Shown here one piece after another: positions 8,551-18,866 of a DNA stretch of 64,000 nt. Position numbers and translations under genes: made by a program. The first letter of the stretch is position 1, and each line of letters starts with the position of its first letter. The notes beneath the pieces were generated by a model. It ran no database searches, was not told the origin of the DNA, and was given only the letters and a program-made list of their open reading frames with translations. This stretch comes from Streptococcus sp. 29896 (GTDB lineage: Bacteria > Bacillota > Bacilli > Lactobacillales > Streptococcaceae): NCBI RefSeq assembly GCF_032594915.1, contig NZ_CP118733.1, forward strand, positions 558,001 through 622,000, given 5' to 3'.

Positions 8551-8856
8551 CTGTGTCTCTTGAATGCTTTCAGGAAGGAGAGAAATACGCTTAATATCTC
8601 TCAACTGAATCAAACTCGAAACATTTTTTTGGAAATTTTTCATGATTAAACGTTCTTTGTCAGGATCCCATTTGACGATTTCACCAGTAAAACTCTTTTG
8701 TCCATAAATCACGTGAATAGCTGCTTTTTTATAGAGTGCCAGTTGAATGGTATCTAGGATAGTTGCAAGTTCTTCAGGATTCTCTTCGATATGAGTTCCC
8801 TTCTGGCTGATAAATTGGTAGAGATGTTTGGCTAATACGGTCAGAAAATTTCTCAT
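8530..8856 (-). CDS. Conserved hypothetical protein
   Basis: 108-residue soluble protein that I do not recognise with confidence. The N-terminal half is helical and mixed-charge; the C-terminal half alternates strands (IHVIYGQKSFTGEIVKWDPDKERLIMKNF...LIQLRDIKRISLLPE), a pattern similar to small YolD-like or Sm-like barrels. It is alone in its transcript, convergent with the U32 operon and divergent from ydbC. Confidence 0.6.
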   Translation of the reverse strand: MRNFLTVLAKHLYQFISQKGTHIEENPEELATILDTIQLALYKKAAIHVIYGQKSFTGEIVKWDPDKERLIMKNFQKNVSSLIQLRDIKRISLLPESIQETQKKGHLH

Positions 8857-8875
8857 AGCATAATCCTTTCAATCT

Positions 8876-8906
8876 TGATATAATTATCTTATCCAATTTA
8901 GGATAA
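8876..8906 (+). promoter_or_regulatory. ydbC promoter with inverted repeat at the transcription start
   Basis: Extended -10 TGA-TATAAT (8876-8884) and, immediately after, TTATCC-N6-GGATAA (8889-8906). The repeat covers the expected start of transcription, a position typical for an operator. The regulator is unknown. Confidence 0.5.
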
Positions 8907-8949
8907 AAAAACAAGGTATTTTTCGAATTGATCAAGTGAGGAGGAAAAA

Positions 8950-9162
8950 ATGGCAGAATTTACATTTGAAATTGAGGAAAAATTGTTGGTCCTGTCTGAG
9001 AATGACAAGGGGTGGACCAAGGAATTGAACCGTGTATCATTTAATGGTGCCCCTGCTAAGTATGACATTCGCACTTGGAGTCCAGACCATAGCAAGATGG
9101 GCAAGGGCATTACATTGAGCAATGAGGAATTCCAAGTATTGTTAGATGCCTTTCGAAATTAA
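8950..9162 (+). CDS. ydbC: YdbC-family PC4-like nucleic-acid-binding protein
   Basis: 70-residue protein with the YdbC family pattern (KGWTKELNRVSFNGAPAKYDIRTWSPDHSKMGKGITL). YdbC proteins of lactic acid bacteria fold like the PC4 single-stranded-DNA-binding domain and are thought to act in DNA or RNA metabolism. Start ATG at 8950 follows GAGGAGG. Its original shared terminator with bioY has been split by the following insertion sequence. Confidence 0.9.
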   Translation: MAEFTFEIEEKLLVLSENDKGWTKELNRVSFNGAPAKYDIRTWSPDHSKMGKGITLSNEEFQVLLDAFRN

Positions 9163-9211
9163 AAGAAGAAGCTTACTTGTTTGAACTGCCCCCAAAAAGT
9201 TGGACAAATAA

Positions 9212-10045
9212 TTATTGAAAGGATTTAGTTCTGTATTGGACAGGACTAAGTCCTTTTAATTTTGCTTTTATTCGTTTGTTGTTGTAGTAAAAAATATAAT
9301 CTGTAATAGCTTCTTCAAGCTCATCAAGTGATTGATAAGATGTCTCGAGTCCATAAAACATTTCAGATTTGAGAATGCCAAAGAAAGACTCCATCATCCC
9401 ATTATCTGGGCTATTCCCTTTGCGGGACATGGATGGTCGAATGCCTTTGGTTTCCAAAAAGTAATGGTAAGACTGGTGCTGGTATTGCCAACCTTGATCG
9501 CTGTGGAGAATAGTCCCACTGTATAAATCTGCTGGAAAAGCCTTCGCAAGCATGGTTTGAACCTGTTTCAAGTCAGGTGACCGAGACAGGGTAAAATCAA
9601 TAATCTCACTATTATAGCCGTCAAGAACAGGCGATAAGTAGAGTTTCCCTTCAGGCAAAGCAAACTCCGTCACATCGGTATAACATTTTTCATAAGGCTT
9701 AGATCCCTCAAACTGACGTTTAATCAGATTATCAGCCTTCTTACCCAACTCACCTTTGTAAGAAGCATACTTGCGCTTACGACGAATACGAGCCGCTAAG
9801 CCCATGACTGTCATCAAGCGCTGCACCTTTTTGTGGTTGATGAAGAAACCTCGATTTCTGAGTTCTAAATAAATCCGACGATAGCCGTAATTACCTTTAT
9901 GGTCATCATAAATGGCTTGAATTTCAGCCTTAATGGCTTTGTTCTTGTCGGGTTTATCCAGTTGCTTGACTTGATAATAATAAGTTGAGCGAGGCATTTT
10001 AGCTGTCGCAAGTAGGAGGTCTAGTCGGAATCCTCCTTGGACCAT
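9212..10045 (-). CDS. IS3-family transposase OrfB (DDE integrase domain)
   Basis: 277-residue catalytic subunit with the acidic triad in [16 protein letters not shown] and [10 protein letters not shown]. It is two residues shorter than the copy-1 OrfB because of a small change near residue 150 (EGKLYLS against NCSEKLYLS). It overlaps orfA in the -1 frame. Confidence 0.92.
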   Translation of the reverse strand: MVQGGFRLDLLLATAKMPRSTYYYQVKQLDKPDKNKAIKAEIQAIYDDHKGNYGYRRIYLELRNRGFFINHKKVQRLMTVMGLAARIRRKRKYASYKGELGKKADNLIKRQFEGSKPYEKCYTDVTEFALPEGKLYLSPVLDGYNSEIIDFTLSRSPDLKQVQTMLAKAFPADLYSGTILHSDQGWQYQHQSYHYFLETKGIRPSMSRKGNSPDNGMMESFFGILKSEMFYGLETSYQSLDELEEAITDYIFYYNNKRIKAKLKGLSPVQYRTKSFQ

Positions 10046-10557
10046 ATCTCTAATTGTTTCTGCTGTTCGCGCACTAGTGTTTCGTCCCTCAAGCGAAGTT
10101 CTCTCAACTTTTTTAGGAAGGCCACCTCAGTTCGAAGACGTTCATTTTCCTCTTGAAGGCGCTCTAATTCCGTCATCTCTTCCCAGGTTTTCTTGCGTTT
10201 ACGTCCCATCTTGCTCGGTCTCCCTCTTGGTTTTTCAAGAATAGTATACCCGTTTTTCTTGTATTGTGCTATCCAATTGGGAAGCATTCCTCGATTTGGC
10301 AAGGCATAATCAAGGGAAACTGAGAGTTGAGAACACCCATGAATCAAGACCTTATCCATTATTTCTTGCTTTAATTCAGGTGAATAATACCTATTTTTAC
10401 CTTTTTCAACGCTTTCCACGCCATATCGATCCATGAGTTTTATCATGTATGTGAGATTGGCAATAGTGACCTTGTATATCTGGCTAAGGTTGACCCACGA
10501 CACGCCACTCTTTCTCAGCTCATATATTTCTAGTTTATCTTCATAACTTAATTTCAT
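10021..10557 (-). CDS. IS3-family transposase OrfA
   Basis: 178-residue DNA-binding subunit. The first 60 residues (helix-turn-helix region) differ widely from copy 1, whereas residues from about 60 on are almost the same, including the zipper [20 protein letters not shown]. The slippery heptamer A-AAA-AAG is present (complement of 10108-10114), but the downstream stem is reduced to about four pairs compared with seven in copy 1. Confidence 0.9.
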   Translation of the reverse strand: MKLSYEDKLEIYELRKSGVSWVNLSQIYKVTIANLTYMIKLMDRYGVESVEKGKNRYYSPELKQEIMDKVLIHGCSQLSVSLDYALPNRGMLPNWIAQYKKNGYTILEKPRGRPSKMGRKRKKTWEEMTELERLQEENERLRTEVAFLKKLRELRLRDETLVREQQKQLEIWSKEDSD

Positions 10558-10608
10558 AAGAAAAACACCCCAATCGTTAGATTTTGTGTCTAACTTTTGG
10601 GGTGCAGT

Positions 10609-11142
10609 TCAGTTAAAGTAGGCTTCTTTTTTCAGCACCGGTTGGAGCCCTTTGTGGATCAAACTGACCAAAAGAAGTTTGATTCCTTCATGGAAGAGGA
10701 AGGGAAGAACCGTTAGACTAATACTTTGTCCCCAGTCAATGCCCAGGTTGTATTTAAAGAAGATGCAGCCTGCGACAAAACAGATTGCATCGCCGACTAG
10801 GGCCGCCAAAAAGACTGTCCATGGTTTGGAGTCAGAGTGGGTCAGACTGGCAGTTACTCCTGAGAAGGCTAGGAAACCCCAGAGAAAACCAGCGGTTGGT
10901 CCAATCAAGGCTGCAAAGCCTCCGCTAAAGCCAGCGAATACGGGTAGGCCGATGGCCCCCAAAAGTAGATAGAGTCCTGTAATGGTTATAGCAGCCTTGG
11001 GTTTGTAAAGACTTGCAATCAGGGCAATTGCAAAGGTTTGAAGTGTAAGAGGGATGATACCGATTGGGATGCTGATTTGTGACAAGGTGATGAGAAGGGC
11101 AAGGCCCATAGCGATAAAAGCTGTTTCTTTTGATGGTTTCAT
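10609..11142 (-). CDS. bioY: Biotin ECF-transporter substrate component BioY
   Basis: 177-residue membrane protein, the biotin-binding S component of an ECF transporter; the shared EcfA/EcfA'/EcfT module is not in this window. It has about six hydrophobic spans and the BioY pattern (LLLGAIGLPVFAGFSGG, GPTAGFLWGF). The TGA stop at 10609-10611 is made of IS bases; before insertion the frame would have continued AAC-AAG-TAA, so the protein has lost only a final Lys and should work. Expression is probably controlled by BirA (operator just upstream). Confidence 0.93.
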   Translation of the reverse strand: MKPSKETAFIAMGLALLITLSQISIPIGIIPLTLQTFAIALIASLYKPKAAITITGLYLLLGAIGLPVFAGFSGGFAALIGPTAGFLWGFLAFSGVTASLTHSDSKPWTVFLAALVGDAICFVAGCIFFKYNLGIDWGQSISLTVLPFLFHEGIKLLLVSLIHKGLQPVLKKEAYFN

Positions 11143-11181
11143 TTGTTATCCTTTTTAAAAATATGAGGTAACAATAGTATA
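11143..11181 (-). promoter_or_regulatory. bioY promoter with BirA-type operator
   Basis: On the plus strand TTGTTATCC (11143-11151), 15 bases, GGTAACAA (11167-11174). This matches the half-site pattern and spacing of Firmicute BirA boxes (TTGTTAACC-N15-GGTTAACAA) with small deviations. The minus-strand -10 TATACT (11176-11181) places the transcription start inside the operator. Confidence 0.7.
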
Positions 11182-11229
11182 AAAAATTCTCATCTCAGGG
11201 TCAAGATTTTCCAATCCGACGTCACAATT

Positions 11230-12579
11230 TTAGCGCATGGTGACAAATTCTTCCGAACCTGTTGGATGGATAGCCACAGTTGCATCGAAGTCTGACTTTG
11301 TTGCCCCCATCTTGATGGCAACGGCAAATCCTTGGATCATCTCATCAACACCGTAACCAATTCCATGTAGGCCGACTACTTTTTCTTCAGATCCTACAGT
11401 CACCAGCTTAAATTTAGCTGCTTGTCGGTTGTCGGCAAGAGCTGTGTACATTGAAGTAAAGCTTGAGGTGTAGGATTTTACCTGATCAGCCCCATAGTGG
11501 CTAATTGCTTCTTCCTCGGTGAGTCCTACGGTTCCAATTGCAGGATGTGAAAAGACTACGGTTGGAATGCAGGTATAGTCCATTTTTGCTCCGTCTTGGT
11601 GGTTGAACAGGCGCTCGGCAAGCAGGCGTCCAGCCTTAATGGCAACAGGAGTCAATTCTTTCTCGCCAGTCACATCCCCAAGGGCATAAACACCTTCAAC
11701 ACCTGTTTCTTGAAATTCGTCGACGACAATATGACCAGATGGGTGGACTTGGATATCAGTGTTCTCCAATCCTAGTTGATTGCTATTAGGCTTGCGGCCA
11801 ATTGCCCAAACCACTTCTTGGGCGGTGTGGTTGCTGCCATCTTCGAAATGAATAGTAATGGCACCGTCATCTGTTTTTTCCAGTCGGCTTGGCGTTTTAA
11901 AGGTATGAAGTCTTAGATGGGTACGATCCATTTCTTCCATCAAGGCATCAGTAATATAGCGATCAAAGTTACGAAGGGGGCGATCATTTCGGACGAATAG
12001 ATCGGTTTTAACCCCAAATTGATGGAGAACACCAGCTAATTCTACGGCGATATAACCTGCTCCAATAATCGCGACAGATGTAGGTAGCTCTTCCCAGCCA
12101 AATACTTGGTCAGAACTAATACCTAATTCCGCTCCTGGAATGGAGGGGATGCTAGGCTGGGCACCAGTTGCGATGACAATATGTTTGGCAGTGTAGATCT
12201 CCCCATTAACTTCCAATTGTTTATTGCTTAGAAAGCGGGCATAGCCTTGGATAACATCAACCTTGTTTTTGTCAAAGGTAGTGGTATAAGATGAGCGTGA
12301 TCGTTGGATATAGGCTTCACGGTTAGCACGTAAAGTTGCAAAATCAAACTGAACCTCTCTTGCCTGGAAGCCATATTCTGTACCGTAGTGGTCAAACACT
12401 TCTGCAATATTGGCACCATACCACATGATTTTTTTGGGAACACAACCCAAGTTGACACAAGTTCCCCCAAGCAAACTCGCTTCAATGACGGCTGCTTTTG
12501 CACCATAACTAGCAGCTCGATTTAGGGTAGCGATACCACCGCTTCCCCCTCCAATTGCTATAATATCGTATTCCTTCAT
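11230..12579 (-). CDS. gor: Glutathione-disulfide reductase
   Basis: 449-residue FAD/NADPH-dependent disulfide reductase that regenerates reduced glutathione. The FAD-binding GGGSGG is near residue 10, the redox pair is C41 and C46 ([13 protein letters not shown]), the NADPH-binding [11 protein letters not shown] lies around 170-180, and the dimer-interface catalytic His is in HPTGSEEF at 438-445. It is a stand-alone gene on the minus strand with an AGGAGG ribosome-binding site. The length is typical. Substrate assignment as glutathione rather than another thiol is based on overall similarity. Confidence 0.93.
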   Translation of the reverse strand: MKEYDIIAIGGGSGGIATLNRAASYGAKAAVIEASLLGGTCVNLGCVPKKIMWYGANIAEVFDHYGTEYGFQAREVQFDFATLRANREAYIQRSRSSYTTTFDKNKVDVIQGYARFLSNKQLEVNGEIYTAKHIVIATGAQPSIPSIPGAELGISSDQVFGWEELPTSVAIIGAGYIAVELAGVLHQFGVKTDLFVRNDRPLRNFDRYITDALMEEMDRTHLRLHTFKTPSRLEKTDDGAITIHFEDGSNHTAQEVVWAIGRKPNSNQLGLENTDIQVHPSGHIVVDEFQETGVEGVYALGDVTGEKELTPVAIKAGRLLAERLFNHQDGAKMDYTCIPTVVFSHPAIGTVGLTEEEAISHYGADQVKSYTSSFTSMYTALADNRQAAKFKLVTVGSEEKVVGLHGIGYGVDEMIQGFAVAIKMGATKSDFDATVAIHPTGSEEFVTMR

Positions 12580-12657
12580 AAAAGTACCTCCTCGTTTTCT
12601 ATGAGTATTGTATCGTTTTTTGAAAAAATTGGCATAAATCTGCTACGCCTGGTTAAG

Positions 12658-12757
12658 CTTACAAAAGTGTAAGAGGAATTGGTCGAAATTTTGCTAGAAT
12701 ATTTTTAAAGAGATTCTTGCAATTCAACTTGTGTTGGTGTATTATATATTTAACACA
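12658..12757 (+). promoter_or_regulatory. Promoter region of the MacAB-like operon with two inverted repeats
   Basis: TTGCAA (12717-12722), 17 bases, TATTAT (12740-12745). Two inverted repeats flank or cover it: CTTACA-N4-TGTAAG (12658-12673) upstream and TGTGTT-N16-AACACA (12730-12735, 12752-12757) around the -10 box. Either could be an operator. Confidence 0.5.
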
Positions 12758-12783
12758 GATTAAAAGTGAAAAAGGAGACAGGT

Positions 12784-13938
12784 ATGTTAAAGTCAAAGAA
12801 AGCAAAAATTGTGCTCTTTTCTAGTTTGGGAGTTCTGGTAGCAGGACTTGCGGCTGCAGTCTATTTTATGACGCAGAGTTCAACAACCAGCACGGAAGGT
12901 GCTTATGAAGAGCCATTGACCTATACAGTTGTATCAGAAGGCTCAATCGCCTCAGCAACGCTTTTGACAGGTACTGTCTCAGCAGCTGAGGAACAGTATG
13001 TTTACTATGATTCTTCAAAAGGGGACTTGACAGGCTTGCTGGTTGCTCAAGGTGATCAGGTTCAAGTTGGTACACCCTTGGTTCAGTATGATACTTCTGA
13101 GTTGCAAAGCAATTTAGATTCGGCAGTTCGAGCGCGAGACAAAGTTGGACGTCAAATCTACGATCTCAAAACCAACGGACAGACAGTTGATTTGACGGGT
13201 GATGCTGCTACAGATAGCCAAGCGACCTCATCTGCCCAGAGAAGTGTAGACATGCAGTTGCAAGATCTTAATGATGCTTATGCAGATGCACAAGCGGCTG
13301 TAGATAAAGCGTACCAAGCTGTAACAGAGGCCACTGTTAATTCAAGCGTAGCTGGTACAGTTGTCGAAGTAAACCAATCAGTTTCGAAATCATCCACAAC
13401 TAGCCAAACCTTGGTGCATATTGTTAACCAATCAAGCCTCCAAGTGAAAGGTAGCTTGACAGAATATGATTTAGCCAACCTTGCAGTTGATCAAGAAGTG
13501 CGTATCCGTACCAAGGTATATCCAGATAAAGAATGGACTGGAAAAATCACCTACATTTCAAACTATCCAGAAGGTAATCAAACAGCAGACGCAACAAGTG
13601 GAACCGGTACAGGTGGTGCTAAGTACCCATTCAAAGTTGCCATCACGAGCGATATGGCAGAGCTCAAGCAAGGCTTTACAGTAAATATTGAAGTAGTCAA
13701 TACAAGCAGTTCAATTCTTGTGCCTACATCAGCCCTTGTCTATGGAGACGATGGAACCTATGTATGGACAATTGTGGATGGCAAGGCTAAGAAAGTAGCG
13801 GTTGAGTTAGGCAATGCAGATGCACTTAACCAGGAAGTAACGGCAGGTCTAACAGTTGGTGACCAAGTCATCTCAAATCCGAATAACACCCTCGAAGAAG
13901 GAAAAGAGGTGGAAGCCTATGACCAAACAGTTAATTAA
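12784..13938 (+). CDS. MacA-like efflux adaptor (HlyD/RND adaptor family)
   Basis: 384-residue membrane-fusion-type protein that links an ABC exporter to the outside of the membrane. It has an N-terminal membrane span (about 8-29), lipoyl/barrel-sandwich halves (around 60-100 and 180-225), a helical hairpin between them, and a beta-barrel and proximal domain to the end. ATG at 12784 is preferred over the GTG at 12766 because AAAGGAG lies between them. It overlaps the ATPase gene by 20 bases. Confidence 0.85.
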   Translation: MLKSKKAKIVLFSSLGVLVAGLAAAVYFMTQSSTTSTEGAYEEPLTYTVVSEGSIASATLLTGTVSAAEEQYVYYDSSKGDLTGLLVAQGDQVQVGTPLVQYDTSELQSNLDSAVRARDKVGRQIYDLKTNGQTVDLTGDAATDSQATSSAQRSVDMQLQDLNDAYADAQAAVDKAYQAVTEATVNSSVAGTVVEVNQSVSKSSTTSQTLVHIVNQSSLQVKGSLTEYDLANLAVDQEVRIRTKVYPDKEWTGKITYISNYPEGNQTADATSGTGTGGAKYPFKVAITSDMAELKQGFTVNIEVVNTSSSILVPTSALVYGDDGTYVWTIVDGKAKKVAVELGNADALNQEVTAGLTVGDQVISNPNNTLEEGKEVEAYDQTVN

Positions 13939-14614
13939 ACTGCGCGCTATCAATAAAAGCTACCAAAATGGAGATCAAGAACTCCGTGTACTGAAAGATA
14001 TAGATCTGGAGGTTGAGGAAGGAGAATTTCTAGCCATTATGGGACCATCTGGTTCAGGGAAATCGACCTTGATGAACATTATCGGTCTCCTTGATCGGTC
14101 CACAACAGGCAATTATTGGCTAGAAGATCAGGAAGTGAGTCAGTTATCTGAGAAAAAATTGGCTCAGGTCCGAAATGATCAGATTGGTTTTGTCTTTCAA
14201 CAATTCTTTTTACTAGCTAAATTGAACGCTCTTCAGAATGTGGAGTTGCCCTTGATTTATGCAGGTTTGCCAGCTGCCAAGCGAAAAGAGCTAGCTAAAC
14301 AGTTGCTGGAAAAGGTGAAGTTATCTGAGCGGATGACCCACCTGCCCTCAGAGTTATCGGGAGGACAAAAGCAAAGGGTTGCCATTGCGCGTGCCTTGGT
14401 CAACTCACCAGCTATTATCTTGGCAGATGAGCCAACTGGTGCCCTAGATACCAAGACAGGACAGCAGATTATGGATCTCTTGACCAATTTGAACCGAGAA
14501 GGCAAGACCATTATCATGGTAACCCACGAGCCCGAAATAGCTGCCTATGCTAGTCGAACGATTGTCTTGCGCGATGGTGTTATCACTGAAGACAAACGGA
14601 AGGGAGGTAGCTGA
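13919..14614 (+). CDS. MacB-type ABC exporter ATPase
   Basis: 231-residue ATPase of the LolD/MacB branch. Walker A GPSGSGKST begins at residue 42, the Q-loop is in VFQQFFLL, the signature is LSGGQKQR and Walker B ends in ILADEPTGALD. The start at 13919 follows GAAAAGAGGTGG and overlaps the adaptor; an in-frame upstream start would extend further into the adaptor gene. The permease begins at the last base of its stop codon (TGATGG). Substrate unknown; relatives export antimicrobial peptides or macrolides. Confidence 0.92.
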   Translation: MTKQLIKLRAINKSYQNGDQELRVLKDIDLEVEEGEFLAIMGPSGSGKSTLMNIIGLLDRSTTGNYWLEDQEVSQLSEKKLAQVRNDQIGFVFQQFFLLAKLNALQNVELPLIYAGLPAAKRKELAKQLLEKVKLSERMTHLPSELSGGQKQRVAIARALVNSPAIILADEPTGALDTKTGQQIMDLLTNLNREGKTIIMVTHEPEIAAYASRTIVLRDGVITEDKRKGGS

Positions 14615-15864
14615 TGGAAAACTGGAAATTTGCCCTAAAATCCATCCTGTCGCATAAAATGCGCTCTCTTTTGACCATGTTGGGAATTATCATTGGGGTT
14701 GCAGCCGTTGTGATTATTGTAGCGATGGGGACAGGAATGTCGCGCAGTATCGAAAAATCTCTGGCTGGTGATCAAAATAATGTCCAGGTCTACTTTTCTC
14801 AAATCGTTGGTACTGAAACAGGAGGTGTTGGAGGATTTCTTTATTCTACTGGTGGAGAAGTCTCTACGGAAGAAGAACCTGATTTGACAGAAGATATCTT
14901 GCAAGGTTTACTGGATATCGATGGTGTCAGCAACTATTACATCAGTATCAACACTATGTCTGAAATCTCAGTCGGTAGCAAGAAAGCAGAAAATGTCACT
15001 ATCACAGGGGTTAGCCAATCCTTCTTTGATGTGAAAAAATATGAAATCTTAGCCGGTCGTCAGTTTACCAAGAACGATTATTCTCGTTTTTCACGGATTA
15101 TCATGTTGGACCAAGCCTTGGCAGAAAAGCTATTTGGAACCGTAGAAGCCTCCCTCAACCAAATTGTAGATATGAACCAAAATTCCTATCTCGTGGTCGG
15201 AGTTTACAAGGATCCCAAAGCAGGAACAGCCATTTACGGTATGAACTCAGGCGGTAATGCTGTCATGACCAATACTCAGTTGGCAGCAGAAACAGGGATG
15301 AAGGAAAACTCTTCGCTCTACCTTTATGTGGAAGATGTAACAAGAGCCAGTGAGGTTGGTCTTGCAGCAGCAGACTACTTGACACAAGCAACAGGGCTCA
15401 AGGAATCTCGCTACGATATCTTTGATATGTCAACCATGTTAGACGATTTCAAACAGCAAATGTCAGGCGTCACGCTCTTCATCGGATCAGTCGCAGGGAT
15501 TTCCCTCTTGGTAGGTGGTATCGGTGTTATGAACATCATGTTGGTATCCGTAACTGAACGGACTAGAGAAATCGGCCTTCGAAAAGCTCTTGGAGCCACC
15601 AGAGGAAATATCTTGATGCAGTTCTTGATAGAAGCTATGGTTCTGACCAGTTTGGGAGGATTGATTGGTTTGATCATTGCCCAAGTAACCGTTTGGGGGC
15701 TAAATGCCAGCCATATCATGGGAGAAAACATGACTGCAGAGATTTCCATCCCTGTTGTCTTGGGAAGTTTAGCCTTCTCAGCCCTGGTCGGAGTGGTCTT
15801 CGGTGTCCTCCCTGCCAATAAGGCATCTAGACTAGATCCAATCGAGGCCTTACGATACGAATAA
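14614..15864 (+). CDS. MacB/FtsX-type ABC permease
   Basis: 416-residue permease: one N-terminal span (about 17-40), a large extracellular MacB_PCD-like domain (about 45-280) and three C-terminal spans forming the FtsX domain (about 290-410) with the conserved ERTREIGLRKALGA motif. It completes a three-gene adaptor-ATPase-permease exporter, translationally coupled throughout. A terminator follows. Confidence 0.92.
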   Translation: MENWKFALKSILSHKMRSLLTMLGIIIGVAAVVIIVAMGTGMSRSIEKSLAGDQNNVQVYFSQIVGTETGGVGGFLYSTGGEVSTEEEPDLTEDILQGLLDIDGVSNYYISINTMSEISVGSKKAENVTITGVSQSFFDVKKYEILAGRQFTKNDYSRFSRIIMLDQALAEKLFGTVEASLNQIVDMNQNSYLVVGVYKDPKAGTAIYGMNSGGNAVMTNTQLAAETGMKENSSLYLYVEDVTRASEVGLAAADYLTQATGLKESRYDIFDMSTMLDDFKQQMSGVTLFIGSVAGISLLVGGIGVMNIMLVSVTERTREIGLRKALGATRGNILMQFLIEAMVLTSLGGLIGLIIAQVTVWGLNASHIMGENMTAEISIPVVLGSLAFSALVGVVFGVLPANKASRLDPIEALRYE

Positions 15865-15869
15865 GACTC

Positions 15870-15900
15870 AAAAACGATTAGGTTTTCCTAGTCGTTTTAT
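15870..15900 (+). terminator. Terminator of the MacAB-like operon
   Basis: AAAACGATTAGG-TTTT-CCTAGTCGTTTT with one wobble pair, then a T-rich tail. Confidence 0.85.
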
Positions 15901-15916
15901 TTTTTGAGCAAATGTC

Positions 15917-15945
15917 TTGACCATATCACTAGTTAGCAATAAAAT
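15917..15945 (+). promoter_or_regulatory. Promoter of the LLM oxidoreductase gene
   Basis: TTGACC, 17 bases, TAAAAT. The ATG lies about 65 bases downstream behind AAAGGAG. Confidence 0.6.
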
Positions 15946-16009
15946 AAAACCATCAAAGATGTAAGAGCTAGAAGATGCAGGCTCTACTAGATTTAAAGGA
16001 GAAAACATC

Positions 16010-17074
16010 ATGGTAGAATTAGGTATTTCAACATTTGGCGAAACAACTCCACTAGAAAAAACAGGGGAAACTTACAGCCACGACGAGCGGATTCGCCAGC
16101 TAGTCAAAGAAATCGAACTAGCTGATGCGGTGGGGCTTGATGTTTATGGGATTGGGGAGCATCACCGAGAAGATTTTGCGGTTTCTGCACCTGAGATTGT
16201 GCTGGCAGCTGGTGCCGTCAATACCAAGCATATCAAGCTAACATCAGCAGTTTCAATCCTTTCCTCCATGGACCCTGTACGACTTTATCAGCAGTACACC
16301 ACCATTGATGCTTTGTCAAATGGCAGAGCGGAAATCATGGCGGGTCGTGGTTCCTTTACGGAGTCTTTCCCCTTGTTTGGCTATGATCTCCATGACTATG
16401 AAGAACTCTTCGATGAAAAGTTGGATATGCTTCTGGAAATCGACAAGGAAACCAATCTCAAGTGGGATGGGCATTTCACTCAGTCTGTCGATAATAAACC
16501 AGTCTATCCACGTCCAGTTCAGGAAGATTTTCCCATTTGGGTGGCAACTGGAGGCAATGTAGAATCCACCATCAAGATTGCTAAGAAAGGCTTGCCTATC
16601 GTGTATGCAGTCATTGGTGCAGGTGCCCATCGCTTTAAACCTTTAGTCGATGCTTATCGCAAGGTTGCTCGCAACTCAGGTCATGATCCAAAGAAAACGA
16701 AAGTTGCAGCCCATTCTTGGGGTTGGATTGCGGACGACCATGACAAGGCTGTGGAAGAATACTATCATCCAACCAAAGTAATTACGGACAATATCGCTAA
16801 AGACCGCCCACATTGGAGCGAGATGACCAAGGCGCAATATCTCTACTCCCTGACAGACGAAGGGGCAACCATCGTCGGAGATCCAAAACGAGTAGCTGAA
16901 AAAATTATTAAGACAATTGAAACGCTTGACTTGGACCGTTTCTTCCTCCATCTCCCAATCGGATCTATGCCACATGAAGATGTCCTCCGTGCCATCGAAC
17001 TCTACGGAAAAGAAGTCGCGCCAATTGTCCGAGATTATTTTGCTAAGAAAGAAGAGAATCAGTCCCAAGACTGA
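16010..17074 (+). CDS. LLM-class flavin-dependent oxidoreductase
   Basis: 354-residue luciferase-like monooxygenase-family protein, probably FMN-dependent. The pattern ADAVGLDVYGIGEHHREDFAVSAP near residue 40 and GRGSFTESFPLFGYD near 110 are typical. Substrate is unknown; in lactic acid bacteria members of this group are annotated only by family. It is a single-gene transcript between two terminators. Confidence 0.87.
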   Translation: MVELGISTFGETTPLEKTGETYSHDERIRQLVKEIELADAVGLDVYGIGEHHREDFAVSAPEIVLAAGAVNTKHIKLTSAVSILSSMDPVRLYQQYTTIDALSNGRAEIMAGRGSFTESFPLFGYDLHDYEELFDEKLDMLLEIDKETNLKWDGHFTQSVDNKPVYPRPVQEDFPIWVATGGNVESTIKIAKKGLPIVYAVIGAGAHRFKPLVDAYRKVARNSGHDPKKTKVAAHSWGWIADDHDKAVEEYYHPTKVITDNIAKDRPHWSEMTKAQYLYSLTDEGATIVGDPKRVAEKIIKTIETLDLDRFFLHLPIGSMPHEDVLRAIELYGKEVAPIVRDYFAKKEENQSQD

Positions 17075-17137
17075 TGAGATAGTTGATAAGATGAGCTATA
17101 CTATAGTCAATCCTAAATATTTTTCATAATCTCCTGA

Positions 17138-17166
17138 AAATCCTGACCAAGTGGTTGGGATTTTTT
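17138..17166 (+). terminator. Terminator after LLM gene
   Basis: AATCCTGACCAA and TTGGGATT arms around GTGG, followed by six T. Confidence 0.65.
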
Positions 17167-17172
17167 GCATGC

Positions 17173-17204
17173 AAAAACACTCTTGGAAATTCCAAGAGTG
17201 TTTT
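17173..17204. terminator. Bidirectional terminator before lysS 3' end
   Basis: AAAACACTCTTGGAA and TTCCAAGAGTGTTTT form a near-perfect hairpin with A and T tails on both sides. The next 80 bases to the lysS stop hold one more hairpin (TGACAAGG-N9-CCTTGTCA) without a T run. Confidence 0.8.
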
Positions 17205-17285
17205 AAGTAACGGTGTTAAACAGTTTGTAGTTTTTATTTCATCATCGGGAGTGACAAGGTCTGGTAGGCCTTGTCAGCCTGTTAC

Positions 17286-18812
<1,527 letters not shown>

Positions 18813-18844
18813 CTATCATAGAATAGGTAAAAAATCAGCAAAAA

Positions 18845-18866
18845 AGAAAGCAAGAAACTGCTTTCT
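18845..18866 (-). terminator. Terminator of the popT-ybaK-phosphatase operon
   Basis: AGAAAGCA and TGCTTTCT arms around a 6-base loop at the 3' end of the phosphatase gene; the A run on its plus-strand left gives a T tail on the minus strand. Confidence 0.7.

Larger units (their letters stand above)
9182..10611 (-). mobile_element. IS3-family insertion sequence (IS150-like), copy 2
   Basis: A 1430-bp element on the minus strand with imperfect inverted ends beginning TGAACTGC (CCCC). It is flanked by the 3-bp direct repeat GTT (9179-9181 and 10612-10614), the expected target duplication for this family. It encodes complete orfA and orfB. It is a diverged relative of copy 1, not a recent duplicate. 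Its outer bases create the present stop codon of bioY. Confidence 0.93.
9168..10632. terminator. ydbC/bioY convergent terminator split by an IS
   Basis: The arms GAAGCTTACTT (9168-9178) and AAGTAGGCTTC (10616-10626, followed by six T) pair except for one mismatch. With the IS and one copy of the 3-bp duplication removed they would form a compact bidirectional hairpin containing the original bioY stop codon. Confidence 0.75.
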
